64,000 nucleotides of DNA from contig WMKK01000006.1 of the NCBI GenBank assembly GCA_012295225.1, forward strand, positions 558,001 through 622,000, read 5' to 3'. Below are positions 9,582 through 18,928 of the stretch, piece after piece. A program made the position numbers and the translations under genes. Positions within the stretch are counted from its first letter, which is position 1. Every line of letters starts with the position of its first letter. The notes beneath the pieces are model-generated. The model worked only from the letters and a program-made list of their open reading frames with translations. It was not told where the DNA came from and searched no databases. The stretch is from Ostreococcus mediterraneus (lineage: Eukaryota > Chlorophyta > Mamiellophyceae > Mamiellales > Bathycoccaceae).

Positions 9582-11111
9582 TCAAGGTGCAGCGCAGCCG
9601 AAATCCGCGGCGAATGGTTTGCGATCCATCAAACCACCTCCCCATGAATCTGGTGACCAATTTGCGAGATCGTCAGGAGGCACGAGCGTGCCTGCGCCTC
9701 CGCCAATCAAACATCGAAGCGCTTCGCTGCACGTGACGGCGTTGTGGAAGCGCGCGGCAAACCAGTCTGAAAAGTGCGCTTGGATCGTATGCTTCGTCTC
9801 ATCGCAAGGAGCCGCGGCGTCCAACAAACGCTCCGTGGCTGCTTCCCATGTCAAACGGTGAATTTCTGCCTCGGTCATTGGTTTCGGTACGGAAGCCATG
9901 ACTTCTCTAATAACCTTTGCGAACTCATCCATATTTGAGTACGTGCGGCAATTCGGAAACGTTGCAAAGAACGCATTACTCGGGTGCTCAGCACACACTA
10001 CAAACTTACCCATCGCCAACGCCTCTGCTGAAGTTGTCGCTACGACATCCGACAGCGAAGGGTTGATGAAAATCTTGTAGTCGAGAATTTTTGCGTCGGC
10101 GTGGTCCAAACGACCGAGCAAATTCAGTGGCAAATTCTTTCTCGCAAACTCCGTCTGAACCTCCTTGAAATCGTCGCCGTCACCGTATACATCCATTTCT
10201 AACCGCTCGCCTTTCTTCGCGTACTGCTCGTTGAAATCCCCGACTACGTGCATTAATTCAGAGTATCCTTTCGCCCACACGCATTTGCCGATGAAGTACG
10301 CCCCGCGCGTAAACGCCCCACTTCCACTACGTTTAATCTCCTTCGATTTTGCCTTACCAGCGTCAATAAAACCATTCGATACTCCGTGTACGTTTGACGT
10401 GATCGACCGCGCGAAATCCTGCACGGCATCGCTCAACTTGATCACCTTGTGTGTATGGCAGCGCGTCGTCAAATGATTAATCCAACGCAATATCGACTCC
10501 TTGCGCTCACCATCCTCTTCTCGCCTCGCGTATTCCAAATAATTCGTATGTATGATCCCAACCACGTGCTTGAATCTCGACGTCCAGCGCGCGCCGGGAT
10601 GATACCAACACAAATGCTCCGGTTCCTCTAAAATTGCCACGTCTCTGTCCTGCTTTGGCACGCGCGTCGTGATATCCCCAACCGGCACGATCGATCCTTT
10701 ATCCGTGGCATACCTCCCAGGGTACCACGTAATCTTTATCCTTGGCTCAAATCCCACGCGCGCGCGCGCCCAATCCATGACGTACTTGGTTTGAGCCTCA
10801 GGCGTCGCGAACGTCGCGCGTTTCGGAAACACGATCGCCTGGTCGTGCAACGCCAACCACGGCACCAGCAGCGTCACCTCCCGCGTCTCGTCGCCGTGTG
10901 CGAGATATATCGCGCGCAATAAAGGGTTCACGCTCGTGCCCGTCATCCACGGCAGCGCCGCGGTAGTGACGATGGTGAATTTTCGTCCAGGCGCGCGCAC
11001 ATCCGTTCGAGCGCGTTTCGGCAGTCGCAGCCCGCGCCGGCGTTTACGCGGCCGTTCGTCGCTCGCGTCCGCGCGCACGGCGTTTTTGGAGAATATGCGC
11101 TTGAGAACCAT
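9582..11111 (-). CDS. Digalactosyldiacylglycerol synthase (DGD-type glycosyltransferase)
   Basis: A 509-residue GT4-fold glycosyltransferase of the plant DGD1/DGD2 family, which adds galactose from UDP-galactose to MGDG and so makes the major plastid lipid DGDG. Seen: ALPWMTGTSVNPLLRAIYLA near the start, VTLLVPWL, ILEEPEHLCWYHPG with HTNYLEY, and the later GKCVWAKGYSELM and SLSDVVATTSAEALAMGK nucleotide-sugar half. Its length fits the single-domain DGD2 type rather than DGD1 with its long N-terminal part. The N terminus is Arg/Lys-rich (residues 1-45) without hydrophobic segment. It lies tail to tail with the C9orf85-like gene (91 bp between stops). Confidence 0.92.
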   Translation of the reverse strand: MVLKRIFSKNAVRADASDERPRKRRRGLRLPKRARTDVRAPGRKFTIVTTAALPWMTGTSVNPLLRAIYLAHGDETREVTLLVPWLALHDQAIVFPKRATFATPEAQTKYVMDWARARVGFEPRIKITWYPGRYATDKGSIVPVGDITTRVPKQDRDVAILEEPEHLCWYHPGARWTSRFKHVVGIIHTNYLEYARREEDGERKESILRWINHLTTRCHTHKVIKLSDAVQDFARSITSNVHGVSNGFIDAGKAKSKEIKRSGSGAFTRGAYFIGKCVWAKGYSELMHVVGDFNEQYAKKGERLEMDVYGDGDDFKEVQTEFARKNLPLNLLGRLDHADAKILDYKIFINPSLSDVVATTSAEALAMGKFVVCAEHPSNAFFATFPNCRTYSNMDEFAKVIREVMASVPKPMTEAEIHRLTWEAATERLLDAAAPCDETKHTIQAHFSDWFAARFHNAVTCSEALRCLIGGGAGTLVPPDDLANWSPDSWGGGLMDRKPFAADFGCAAP

Positions 11112-11309
11112 GCGTTCGGGGCGTGCGCGGCGTGCGCGCGGATAGCGACGTGCGCACAGTGAGGCTGAGGTTTTGGAGCTCTGGAGCTCGCGTCGCTCGG
11201 GACGTCATCAGCCGACGTCGAGCGCGTGATGACTATGATGCGTGTATAGCGTTACACTGGCTAAAAATCGTGTGATGAACATATTCTACATGTAATGCGC
11301 GCGAATGCG

Positions 11310-13178
11310 TCATGGAGGGAGGTTTTGCCAGGCATGGGTGATCCATTTCGTGACTTCGCTCGCGAGCGCTTGCTCGCGCGTGGTTTTTTGTCGCGCGCGG
11401 TCCGGATGGTACTTTAACATGGCTTTCCGATAGGAGCTTTGCAGCAGGCGTTTCGTGGATTTGCCATATTGCCCACCTTGTACGGCGATGCCACAGCGGT
11501 GTAAGAAGAGACGTAAGTCGGCGTGCATGGCCCACACGGCGACTTGATGGACCGCTTCGCGCTTGGCGGATTCCTCCTCATCTGCGGCGCGGCGCGCGGC
11601 GCGGTGTTCGTCGCGTTTTTTCTTGCGAGTTGCTTCCTCTTCGTCGTGTTTCTTCTTTTTGGCTTTGAACGCATCAGCTTCATTGTCGCGCTTGGCTCGG
11701 AGCGCGGCGACGAAGTCGTCGCGCTCAACCATGGCGGTAACGTCGACGCCGACGGCTGTGGCGCACCGTCGCAAATCCCGCAACGACATATCACTCGGAT
11801 CTTTATCTAGAAGCGTCGCCCATGCCTCGCACTCGGCATCCCAGCCATGCGTGCGTTTTACGGACGACGCGTTTGCATCACGTTCCGTCTCGGGCTCACT
11901 GACGCCATCGTCATGAAACGTTTCTTTGCGTTTCTTTGTCGGCGTCGCGCTAGCGCCTCGCGTCGCCTCAAACGTCTGCATCTCGGCGTAAAAGTACGCC
12001 AACGCCTGCTGATATGCGCTTCGACACGCCGACGCATGAAACTGACTCTGTTGATACTTCCCCGCGACGACATCTAAATGATCTCTATGCCACGCGCGAA
12101 GCGAATGGTCGGGCATTCGCATCGTGCGCTGAAAATCGTATTGACTCTGCTGCAACGCCTGCCGCATGGCAACCTCGGTGTCCAACGCCTCGACTAATTC
12201 GCGGTGCTTTTGTTTCAACGCCAACCTTGCGCTTCTCAGCTGCGGTGAGTCGTCAGATAATCCCTCGGGCGGGGGCGGGGGCACGCGTGCGCGTTCGGCT
12301 TGACGACGAAGCTCTTCGTGCGCGTTGCCTCCCCACATGGATGGAGGCGCGCGGCTCGCGCGCGGCGGCTGTTGAAATTCTGTGTATTGCTGCGCGCGCT
12401 GGCGCCAAGCGTGCGCGTTGGCGGTAGACGTCGAAGGTTCATCGCGAGCACTCGCGCGCGCATTCGTGCGCGCACTCGCGCCGGCGCTTTGTCTTTTCGT
12501 CGTCTTCGGCTCGTCGTCAGAATTTGACTCGAGCTCGAGCTCGATGACGCGTTCATCCGAATTCGACGCACCAGCGTTTTTGTCGCCATCTTTTGCGCGC
12601 GCACGCGACGTAGACGGCCCCATGGACGCTCCATGTACAAAGATGTTCACGTCATCTCGCTCTTGTCCGTGCGTTGCGTGCCGTCCCGCGTCGTCCTTTG
12701 ACTCAGCCTTGCCTCTGTCGTCGTCGTCGTCGTCGTCGCTGGCGATATCAATCACTTCCGTCTCCACCGCTCCACGCGCACCACCACCGCCCCCGCGCGT
12801 GCGCGTACGTCCATTCTCACTCTCGCTCACGTCCAACACGTACCCATACCTCGTCCCGCGCGCCTTGGACCACGCAAAGTACAGCACCTCGCCGCGCTTC
12901 AAGTACCCTTTCGACCGCGCCTTCAACATTCGACACGCCCCAAACTTATCCTGCACGAACACCTCCCACGCCTGCGTCTCGAGCTCAACCGCGACGTCCG
13001 GAGCCGTCACCAACCGCACGTTCACCACGTGATGCGGCAGCGCGGCGTCGGAGAACCCGAGCACCTCCACGGCGTTGTGAATCGGTGCGCTTTGTGACGA
13101 GCTCAGGGCGATGGCGCGCGCGCCGCGCGGTGCCTGCACCGGCCGCAGCCGCGCGTGCGTGATTTCCTCGCCGTTCAT
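11310..13178 (-). CDS. J-domain protein with long disordered middle, function unknown
   Basis: A 622-residue protein. The C-terminal 90 residues are a J-like domain with the diagnostic HPD (RKAMLKYHPDRARQ), preceded by a charged coiled coil rich in Lys/Glu/Arg; the layout, with the HPD near the very C terminus, resembles auxilin-type J proteins. Around residues 480-530, DMSLRDLRRCATAVGVDV looks like a SAP-like helix pair. Residues 1-130 form an unrecognised folded region (WEVFVQDKFGACRMLKARSKG...GEVLYFAW), followed by poly-Asp and Ser-rich disorder. An Hsp70 co-chaperone role is inferred from the HPD. It is divergent from the CobW gene with only 71 bp between ATGs. Confidence 0.7.
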   Translation of the reverse strand: MNGEEITHARLRPVQAPRGARAIALSSSQSAPIHNAVEVLGFSDAALPHHVVNVRLVTAPDVAVELETQAWEVFVQDKFGACRMLKARSKGYLKRGEVLYFAWSKARGTRYGYVLDVSESENGRTRTRGGGGGARGAVETEVIDIASDDDDDDDRGKAESKDDAGRHATHGQERDDVNIFVHGASMGPSTSRARAKDGDKNAGASNSDERVIELELESNSDDEPKTTKRQSAGASARTNARASARDEPSTSTANAHAWRQRAQQYTEFQQPPRASRAPPSMWGGNAHEELRRQAERARVPPPPPEGLSDDSPQLRSARLALKQKHRELVEALDTEVAMRQALQQSQYDFQRTMRMPDHSLRAWHRDHLDVVAGKYQQSQFHASACRSAYQQALAYFYAEMQTFEATRGASATPTKKRKETFHDDGVSEPETERDANASSVKRTHGWDAECEAWATLLDKDPSDMSLRDLRRCATAVGVDVTAMVERDDFVAALRAKRDNEADAFKAKKKKHDEEEATRKKKRDEHRAARRAADEEESAKREAVHQVAVWAMHADLRLFLHRCGIAVQGGQYGKSTKRLLQSSYRKAMLKYHPDRARQKTTREQALASEVTKWITHAWQNLPP

Positions 13179-13249
13179 CGTCGCGCGCGTGCGTGATCTC
13201 GCGTCAGGGCATGATACGCGAGCGTGATGCGCGAGCGCGACGCGCGCGA

Positions 13250-14698
13250 ATGAATGGCGTCACTTTACGGCGCGCGACAATCATGCTTTCGACGACGACG
13301 ACGACAACGACGTGTGCTCGCCGCACGGCGCCGACGATGACGACCGGAGCGCGCCGAGCGACGGTGACGACGCCCGCGCTCCGGGCGATCGCGCGTCACG
13401 CGCGCGCGGGCGTCGCATCCGTGCCGTCAACGTCATCGGCATCGAGAGCCGCCACGACGGCGCGTGCGGCGACGACGCGCGCGGTGCAGGCTGCGGGCGC
13501 GACCGACGCGCGGATACCGGTGACAATCTTGACTGGTTTCTTAGGCAGCGGCAAGACCACGCTGTTGAACCACGTGTTGAGAGGGGATCACGGGAAGAGA
13601 ATCGTGGTGATTGAGAATGAATTCGGCGAGGTTGACATCGACGGCGAGCTCGTGGCGTTTAAAGAGTCTGGTGAGGAGGATATTATGCTTTTAAATAATG
13701 GATGTTTGTGCTGCACGGTGAGAAGTGATTTAGTGGAGATGTTGTCGCGATTGGTGCGGGAAAAGAAGGGGTCGTTTGATCATATATTGATTGAGACGAC
13801 AGGGCTCGCGAACCCGGCGCCGATTATTCAGACGTTTTATTTAGAACCGGCATTGTTGGATTCGTTGAGATTGGATGGCGTCGTGACGCTCGTGGACGCC
13901 AAGCACGCAGAGTTACATTTAAATGAAGTCAAACCCGCGGGTGTGGTTAATGAATCGTTGGAGCAAGTGGCGTTTGCGGATCGTATCGTGCTTAACAAAA
14001 TTGATTTGGTGAGCGACGCCGAGGCCAACGCGTTGGAGTACAGATTGAAGACGATTAACGACTTGGCGCGCATTCGTCGCGCGTCCAAAGCGAATGTTGA
14101 TTTGGATTTTGTGCTTGGCGTTGGTGGATTTGATTTAGAGCGCGTGCAGGATCAAGTGCTGCCGGATGAGAAGAAGAAGGCTGAGGACCACGCGCATTCG
14201 CACGACCACGGACATTCCCACGCCGATGGACAAGAATCGTGTGAAAAGTGCGACGAGCATGGTCATTCGCACGGTGACGCTTCTGCGCAAGGGCACTCGC
14301 ACGAAGAGCACGCGCATTCGCACTCGCACGGTGACGATGAGGCTGATTGCGAAGTGTGCGGAGAGCACGGACACTCGCATTCGCATCACGTGCACGACGA
14401 CGCCGTCGGTAGCGTTTCACTCGCCCTCGATGGCGATCTCGATCTCGATCTCGTCAACGACTGGCTCGGCTTATTATTGAACGATCGTTGGGAAGATTTA
14501 TATCGCATGAAGGGCGTTCTCGCTATTCAAGGATGCGATGAACGATACGTATTCCAAGGCGTACACGCGCTCTTTGAAGGCATGCCAGACCGCGCGTGGA
14601 AAGCGGACGAGAAGCGTTCGAGCAAACTCGTCTTCATCGGTAAAGATCTCGATCGCGATGAACTCATGCGCGACTTTGAAGCGTGCTTGAGTCGATGA
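13250..14698 (+). CDS. CobW/COG0523-family G3E GTPase, putative zinc metallochaperone
   Basis: A 482-residue protein with the complete G3E GTPase core: LTGFLGSGKTTLLNH (Walker A, near residue 95), the metal-binding NNGCLCCTVR near 150, ETTGLANP and LNKIDL (guanine specificity). The CobW C-terminal domain ends the protein (WEDLYRMKGVL...QGVHALFEG). Between them (about 310-385) is a remarkable His-rich loop of repeated HGHSH/HAHSH units with two CxxC pairs (CEKC, CEVC). Relatives deliver zinc or related metals to client enzymes. The first 80 residues are Thr/Arg/Ala-rich and look like a plastid transit peptide. ATG 13250 was chosen; 13280 (MLSTTT) is also possible. Confidence 0.9.
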   Translation: MNGVTLRRATIMLSTTTTTTTCARRTAPTMTTGARRATVTTPALRAIARHARAGVASVPSTSSASRAATTARAATTRAVQAAGATDARIPVTILTGFLGSGKTTLLNHVLRGDHGKRIVVIENEFGEVDIDGELVAFKESGEEDIMLLNNGCLCCTVRSDLVEMLSRLVREKKGSFDHILIETTGLANPAPIIQTFYLEPALLDSLRLDGVVTLVDAKHAELHLNEVKPAGVVNESLEQVAFADRIVLNKIDLVSDAEANALEYRLKTINDLARIRRASKANVDLDFVLGVGGFDLERVQDQVLPDEKKKAEDHAHSHDHGHSHADGQESCEKCDEHGHSHGDASAQGHSHEEHAHSHSHGDDEADCEVCGEHGHSHSHHVHDDAVGSVSLALDGDLDLDLVNDWLGLLLNDRWEDLYRMKGVLAIQGCDERYVFQGVHALFEGMPDRAWKADEKRSSKLVFIGKDLDRDELMRDFEACLSR

Positions 14699-14830
14699 TG
14701 ACGATGAGTCGATACTTCATTTAGCGTGAGCGCGTCTTCGCGCGAGCGCTCGGTTTTCAATACTCCACACACTTTAATACCTCATTCTCACACACGTCTA
14801 CGCAATCAACATCGCGCGCGCGCGCACGCC

Positions 14831-16042
14831 ATGCGTGTAAAACGATTCGTGCTCACCGTCGCCATCGCGTTGGTGTGCGTCGCGCCCGCGCCCGCGCGCG
14901 CGTGGCCTTGGAGCTCCAAGCTGGAGCAACAACAAACGCCTCCGGAACCCCGAAAGATTGATCTCCCAACGCCTTCCGACGTCGCCGTGGACGTGGACGC
15001 CGGCGTTGAAACGTCCAACGCCACGGAACTATCGCAGCTCATCCCGGCGTTCCGCGCGAGATCGCTCTCGTGCGTGACGTGCCACCGAATGCTCGCATTC
15101 TTTGATGAGTACTTGCTTTCAGCGTTGTTGGATATCAACGCCGCAGAGTCGCGTAAAACGACCACGAGTGCGTTCCGCACGAATTATGGCGCGCTAGAGA
15201 CGACAATTGAAGAAGCTGTGTCATCGGTGTGCGGGGCGCAGTCGATTGCGACGAATCACACGATGCGAAAGTCGTGCGCGAAGATGATTGAGCGCGCCGA
15301 AGACGACGTCGTGGCGTTGTATTTCGAGCACGGCGCCGCCATGCGACGCGGAGACGATGAGCGCGAGCTCGGTGAGCCGTTGTGTGGCATGCGCGGGGTG
15401 CTTAAGGCGGGGTGTGAGGATAGCATGGCGAGGTTGACTGTTTCTGAGCTCATGACGCTTGAGGAAGAAGTGCAGTTTGTGAGTAAGGATGACACGCATC
15501 CGATGCTTCGCGCGCCAAAGACGGAGACAAAGTATAAGAGCGAACCCGAGAGTGCGGAGACAAAGTCTGGCGAGGTGCAGAAAATTGTAGCGTCGGACTT
15601 TTACAAGCGTGTGATTATCGACCGTGGACGCGACGCGTTGGTGTACTTTGCGTACCCAAGCTTGGCGCCAGAATTCCATCACGCGTACGCGCAAACGCAT
15701 GCGCTCGTAGCTGAATTTATGGAGGATTCCAACTTACTCGTGGGAATGTTAAACGTTGAGTTGAACGACGTGCCGCCGCCGTATAATAACTGGGCGCAAA
15801 CACCGAACGTGATGCTGTACCTGGCGAATAGGAAGGAGAATCCGAGATTTATTCCATTGCGTACGGCTCCTGGCGAGACGATGACGGGCGAGTCGGCGCC
15901 GACGCTCGCTGATGTGCTCACGATGATTAGCAAGCGCACGGAAGATAAGAAGACGAAGAAAGCTGCGGATTGGGGTATGATTGATGCTACCGCTGAACAA
16001 TTGTATGCGAATCGCGCGAAAGAATCGAAGGATGAGCTTTAG
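14831..16042 (+). CDS. Secretory-pathway protein with Cys-rich domain and thioredoxin-like fold
   Basis: A 403-residue protein. Residues 1-25 form a clean signal peptide (basic start, then LTVAIALVCVAPAPARA). A Cys-rich helical region follows (SCVTCHRML, VSSVCG, KSCAKM, PLCGM, AGCEDS), a spacing that recalls saposin-B or Canopy-type domains. The C-terminal third looks like a thioredoxin/PDI fold (DALVYFAYPSLAPEFHHAY...QTPNVMLYLANRKENP) but has no CxxC at the expected active site, so redox catalysis is unlikely. No clear KDEL-type signal (ends SKDEL preceded by AKE): the last four residues are in fact KDEL, so ER retention is strongly suggested. A chaperone-like role in the ER lumen is inferred. 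Confidence 0.75.
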   Translation: MRVKRFVLTVAIALVCVAPAPARAWPWSSKLEQQQTPPEPRKIDLPTPSDVAVDVDAGVETSNATELSQLIPAFRARSLSCVTCHRMLAFFDEYLLSALLDINAAESRKTTTSAFRTNYGALETTIEEAVSSVCGAQSIATNHTMRKSCAKMIERAEDDVVALYFEHGAAMRRGDDERELGEPLCGMRGVLKAGCEDSMARLTVSELMTLEEEVQFVSKDDTHPMLRAPKTETKYKSEPESAETKSGEVQKIVASDFYKRVIIDRGRDALVYFAYPSLAPEFHHAYAQTHALVAEFMEDSNLLVGMLNVELNDVPPPYNNWAQTPNVMLYLANRKENPRFIPLRTAPGETMTGESAPTLADVLTMISKRTEDKKTKKAADWGMIDATAEQLYANRAKESKDEL

Positions 16043-16094
16043 ATGGCACGTCCCATTGTAAAAACAAATGCGAGCATTGCACGCAGCTGTAAAA

Positions 16095-16346
16095 CTAATT
16101 GCACCAATACGCGGGTGGCTCATACCCGCGCTCGAGAAGGAAAGGCAGCACAAATTCACAAAATGTGTTCCAGCTCACCGCGGTCGATACGCCCGCGCCT
16201 CGCGATGCGCCCGTGGTATCGACGTAGAAGGTTGCATCCGTCTCAACCAACAATCTCCGCGCGTGAACCATGCGAGTTAACGTTGCGCAGCAGCACGACG
16301 CGACGAGGAATGCAATCGCCAGCCTGTGCGGCGAAATATGTATCAT
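16095..16346 (-). CDS. Possible small secreted protein, unknown
   Basis: An 83-residue open frame in the gap between two larger genes. It begins MIHISPHRLAIAFLVASCCC, a plausible signal peptide, followed by a well-mixed composition (ATFYVDTTGASRGAG, FCEFVLPFLLERGY, ending PPAYWCN) unlike the biased composition of antisense shadows here. No family is recognised. Against it: it is short and no expression signal was identified. The gap itself (16043-16497) holds nothing else that I can name. Confidence 0.4.
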   Translation of the reverse strand: MIHISPHRLAIAFLVASCCCATLTRMVHARRLLVETDATFYVDTTGASRGAGVSTAVSWNTFCEFVLPFLLERGYEPPAYWCN

Positions 16347-16497
16347 TTACTTAACACGTGACGAATGAAAATGAGGTGCAGAATGAAGTCGGTCGGTTTA
16401 TGCCAGGATGTTTGTTTGTCGCACTCGCCGTCGAGTTCACATGTTTGTATTCGCGAGATGCTGGTTTGAAATAACAATTGTTGCGCTAAGATTTCCT

Positions 16498-18597
16498 CTA
16501 CACGAGCGCAGACGCGCGGCATGTTGCGTGCGCACTCAAAGCAGCTTGCGCTTGCTCGATTTCAGCGCGCGCTCTGGCATTTTTCGCCCACGCACCGACG
16601 GTGGTTGACGCCTTTGTGCCCGCAGCCGCGTCCTCCAACGCCTTCGCCGCGCCCACCAATTCGCCGTTGGCCAAGTCCGTTTCCGCGCGCGCGATGGCAC
16701 CTTCGATCCCTTGCGCGCCATCTTCCGATGTATCCTTCATTCGAAGCAATGATGCGGTGTACGCCAATCCATGTGCGAAAATACCCGCACCATCTTGCGG
16801 AACCAGCGCCAGTTGTCGCGCGATGGTGCGTACGTGCTCGAGTTGTTCGGCGAGCTGCAACCGGGTAGGCACACCATCTTTAGCGTATGGCTTGTCAATC
16901 GAATTCACGATAGTGGCGACAAATGCATCATCCTTGGCGCAAGTCTTCAACAAAGCTATTGTGTCGACGAAACTCTCACCATCGTCTAATCGTGTGCTCA
17001 AATCCATCACGGCGAGTTCAAATCGTTGCGTCGCGTGCGAGCGCTCCAACGCCTCCCGACGCTTTTTAAGCACAGTCTTAAGCGCACCCATGCGAAGTCG
17101 TTCGTCATCGAGCGCTTTAATGCGCTCAATTCGCTCAGCGACGAGGAACTCTGCGTGTTTAGCCTTGAGCTCGGACTCTTGCGTCTTTAGTGCCTGTGCC
17201 TTTTCTGCCGCCGCGTTTGCCTTGGCGAGCTCAAGCTCGTTCAAAAACCGCACGCGGTCTGCTTCCAATCTACTCGTCGCCTCGTCCGCGCGAGATTCAA
17301 GCACTCCAATCGCCGCGATGAGCTCATCCGTTGCCGAGCGTTCGACGTCAACGACGCGCTCAAAGTTTTGCACCATGGATGCCGCCAAATCTTGAAACAC
17401 TTTGATGTCGGCGTCGGCTTGGAGCTTCATACCGCGGTACGCCGATGCGGCTTCATCCTCGCTCATTGTCGACCCGAGCGTATCCATAGCCGCAGCGAAC
17501 AAGCTTGCAGCGGTCAAATCTTTCGCCGAGTTTACAATGCTCGCGTTTTCACGCTTTGGTGCGTCCGGTACGACAACTTTCGCGTGCTCTGGCTCCGGGA
17601 CGTTGGCGAGGAAATCAGCCGCGGCGCTAAATGCATCCGCGAGTTCAGCCTTCACATCTTCCTCTTTCGCTGCCTCTTCAGTAACGCGTGTGCCTTCGAT
17701 TTTGTTATCCGGCGTCTCGGTCTTCGGCGCTGATACTTCTTCTGCCGCCTTGGCAGGCTTTGGCACGTTGACGCCATCTGCGGCTTTCACGACTGGCGTC
17801 GGCGTCGGCGGCGGCGGTGTCTTCTTCACTGGCTTCTTCTTCCCCGGCGGCTTTGACGTTGGATACTCGTCATCATCATCATCGTTCATCGTATATGCCA
17901 TAAAAGCCACGAGTACCGCGCCTGCGGCGGCCAACATCCGCGACCGATTCGGCGCCGCGGCTGTCGTCGACTCCGCCAGAGGCGCCGCTCCGCTCGGGAC
18001 GCCCGGCTTTTTTGAAAGCGACATCGGCACTCGCGGCGCCGGCGCGCTCGCCTTCGACGCCGCTTTCACCGCGGCATCTCCAGACACAATCGAACCATGC
18101 AATGGGAACTTTGGCGCGCTCACGTGCGCCAAGACTCTGTTTCCGCTCGACGTCGGTGGCGGCGGCGACGACCGTTTCGGTTTCGCCGTCATCTTTCGCG
18201 CCATGTCCCCAATCGACGCATGCAGCGGAAACTTTTGTGCACTCACGTGTGGCAACACTCTATTCACACCTTGCGGCGCGTCTGGCGCGGCGACTTTCGC
18301 CGTCGTCGCCCCCTTAGTCGTCGTTTTTGTCGTCGTTTTGGCTGACGCCGCCTTACTCGCGCGCGCCTTTGCCACCTTCGCCCCCGTCGTCGCCGCCGCC
18401 TTACTCTTCGCCTTTACCGCCGACGACCCCGCAGACGTCTTCGCAGCCGATGTCTTCGCCGCCGACGTCCTCGTCGCCTTGCCCGTCGTCGCCTTGCTCG
18501 CCTTCGTCGAGAACGTCTCGATCGACCCCGCCACCATCCGCGCCACCATCATCGCCCCACGCCGCGCGCGCCCGCGCGCACCCGCCCCGACCGTCAT
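16498..18597 (-). CDS. MICOS complex subunit MIC60 (mitofilin)
   Basis: A 699-residue protein. The start MTVGAGARGRARRGAMMVAR is an Arg-rich presequence. A long Ala/Lys/Thr stretch follows, then a single membrane span (MLAAAGAVLVAFMAYTM), a Pro-rich linker, a long coiled coil, and a C-terminal mitofilin domain (LQLAEQLEHVRTIARQLALVP, GIFAHGLAYTASLL, then ARAETDLANGELVGAAKAL). MIC60 sits in the inner mitochondrial membrane and shapes crista junctions. Between presequence and membrane span there are two copies of a unit reading NRVLxHVSAxKFPLHxSI (genomic about 18190-18270 and 18065-18148). The frame extends upstream only to GTG, so the ATG at 18597 was chosen. Confidence 0.85.
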   Translation of the reverse strand: MTVGAGARGRARRGAMMVARMVAGSIETFSTKASKATTGKATRTSAAKTSAAKTSAGSSAVKAKSKAAATTGAKVAKARASKAASAKTTTKTTTKGATTAKVAAPDAPQGVNRVLPHVSAQKFPLHASIGDMARKMTAKPKRSSPPPPTSSGNRVLAHVSAPKFPLHGSIVSGDAAVKAASKASAPAPRVPMSLSKKPGVPSGAAPLAESTTAAAPNRSRMLAAAGAVLVAFMAYTMNDDDDDEYPTSKPPGKKKPVKKTPPPPTPTPVVKAADGVNVPKPAKAAEEVSAPKTETPDNKIEGTRVTEEAAKEEDVKAELADAFSAAADFLANVPEPEHAKVVVPDAPKRENASIVNSAKDLTAASLFAAAMDTLGSTMSEDEAASAYRGMKLQADADIKVFQDLAASMVQNFERVVDVERSATDELIAAIGVLESRADEATSRLEADRVRFLNELELAKANAAAEKAQALKTQESELKAKHAEFLVAERIERIKALDDERLRMGALKTVLKKRREALERSHATQRFELAVMDLSTRLDDGESFVDTIALLKTCAKDDAFVATIVNSIDKPYAKDGVPTRLQLAEQLEHVRTIARQLALVPQDGAGIFAHGLAYTASLLRMKDTSEDGAQGIEGAIARAETDLANGELVGAAKALEDAAAGTKASTTVGAWAKNARARAEIEQAQAALSAHATCRASALV

Positions 18598-18928
18598 CGC
18601 GCCGCGCACCGGTAACAAGCGTTCCACCGCCTGCTCGCTCTCGCACGCCCGCGCACGCCCGCGCGCGCGTCACCGCGTCGTCGATTGCCGCGACGATGCG
18701 TTGGCCTGCGCTGTGTCGATTTGAAAGCAACACGCGCGCACGTCCATCGATATCGTGTCGCTTTTAATTTCAATCGAAAGACTTTCAATATCGATCGAGT
18801 GCGCGCACACATATCGATCGGCATGGGCGCGCCCTCGCGCCGCCGACACGTCGACGTCACTCCGCGCCGCCCCCGCGCGCGCGCCACCCGTCGCCGCCCT
18901 CCCGCGCGCGCACGCACCGCTCGCAGAC
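18598..18928. promoter_or_regulatory. Divergent intergenic region MIC60 / RbfA
   Basis: 331 bp between two divergent ATGs. The centre (about 18741-18826) is AT-richer and contains repeated ATCGATAT/TCGATCG-type words on both strands (around 18745, 18791 and 18811). No TATA box or RNA gene can be named with confidence. Confidence 0.35.

Noticed and set aside
17402-18724. 440-codon plus-strand frame opposite MIC60
   Set aside because: Ser/Ala/Val-only composition mirrors the Ala/Lys/Thr-rich MIC60 codons; no domain.
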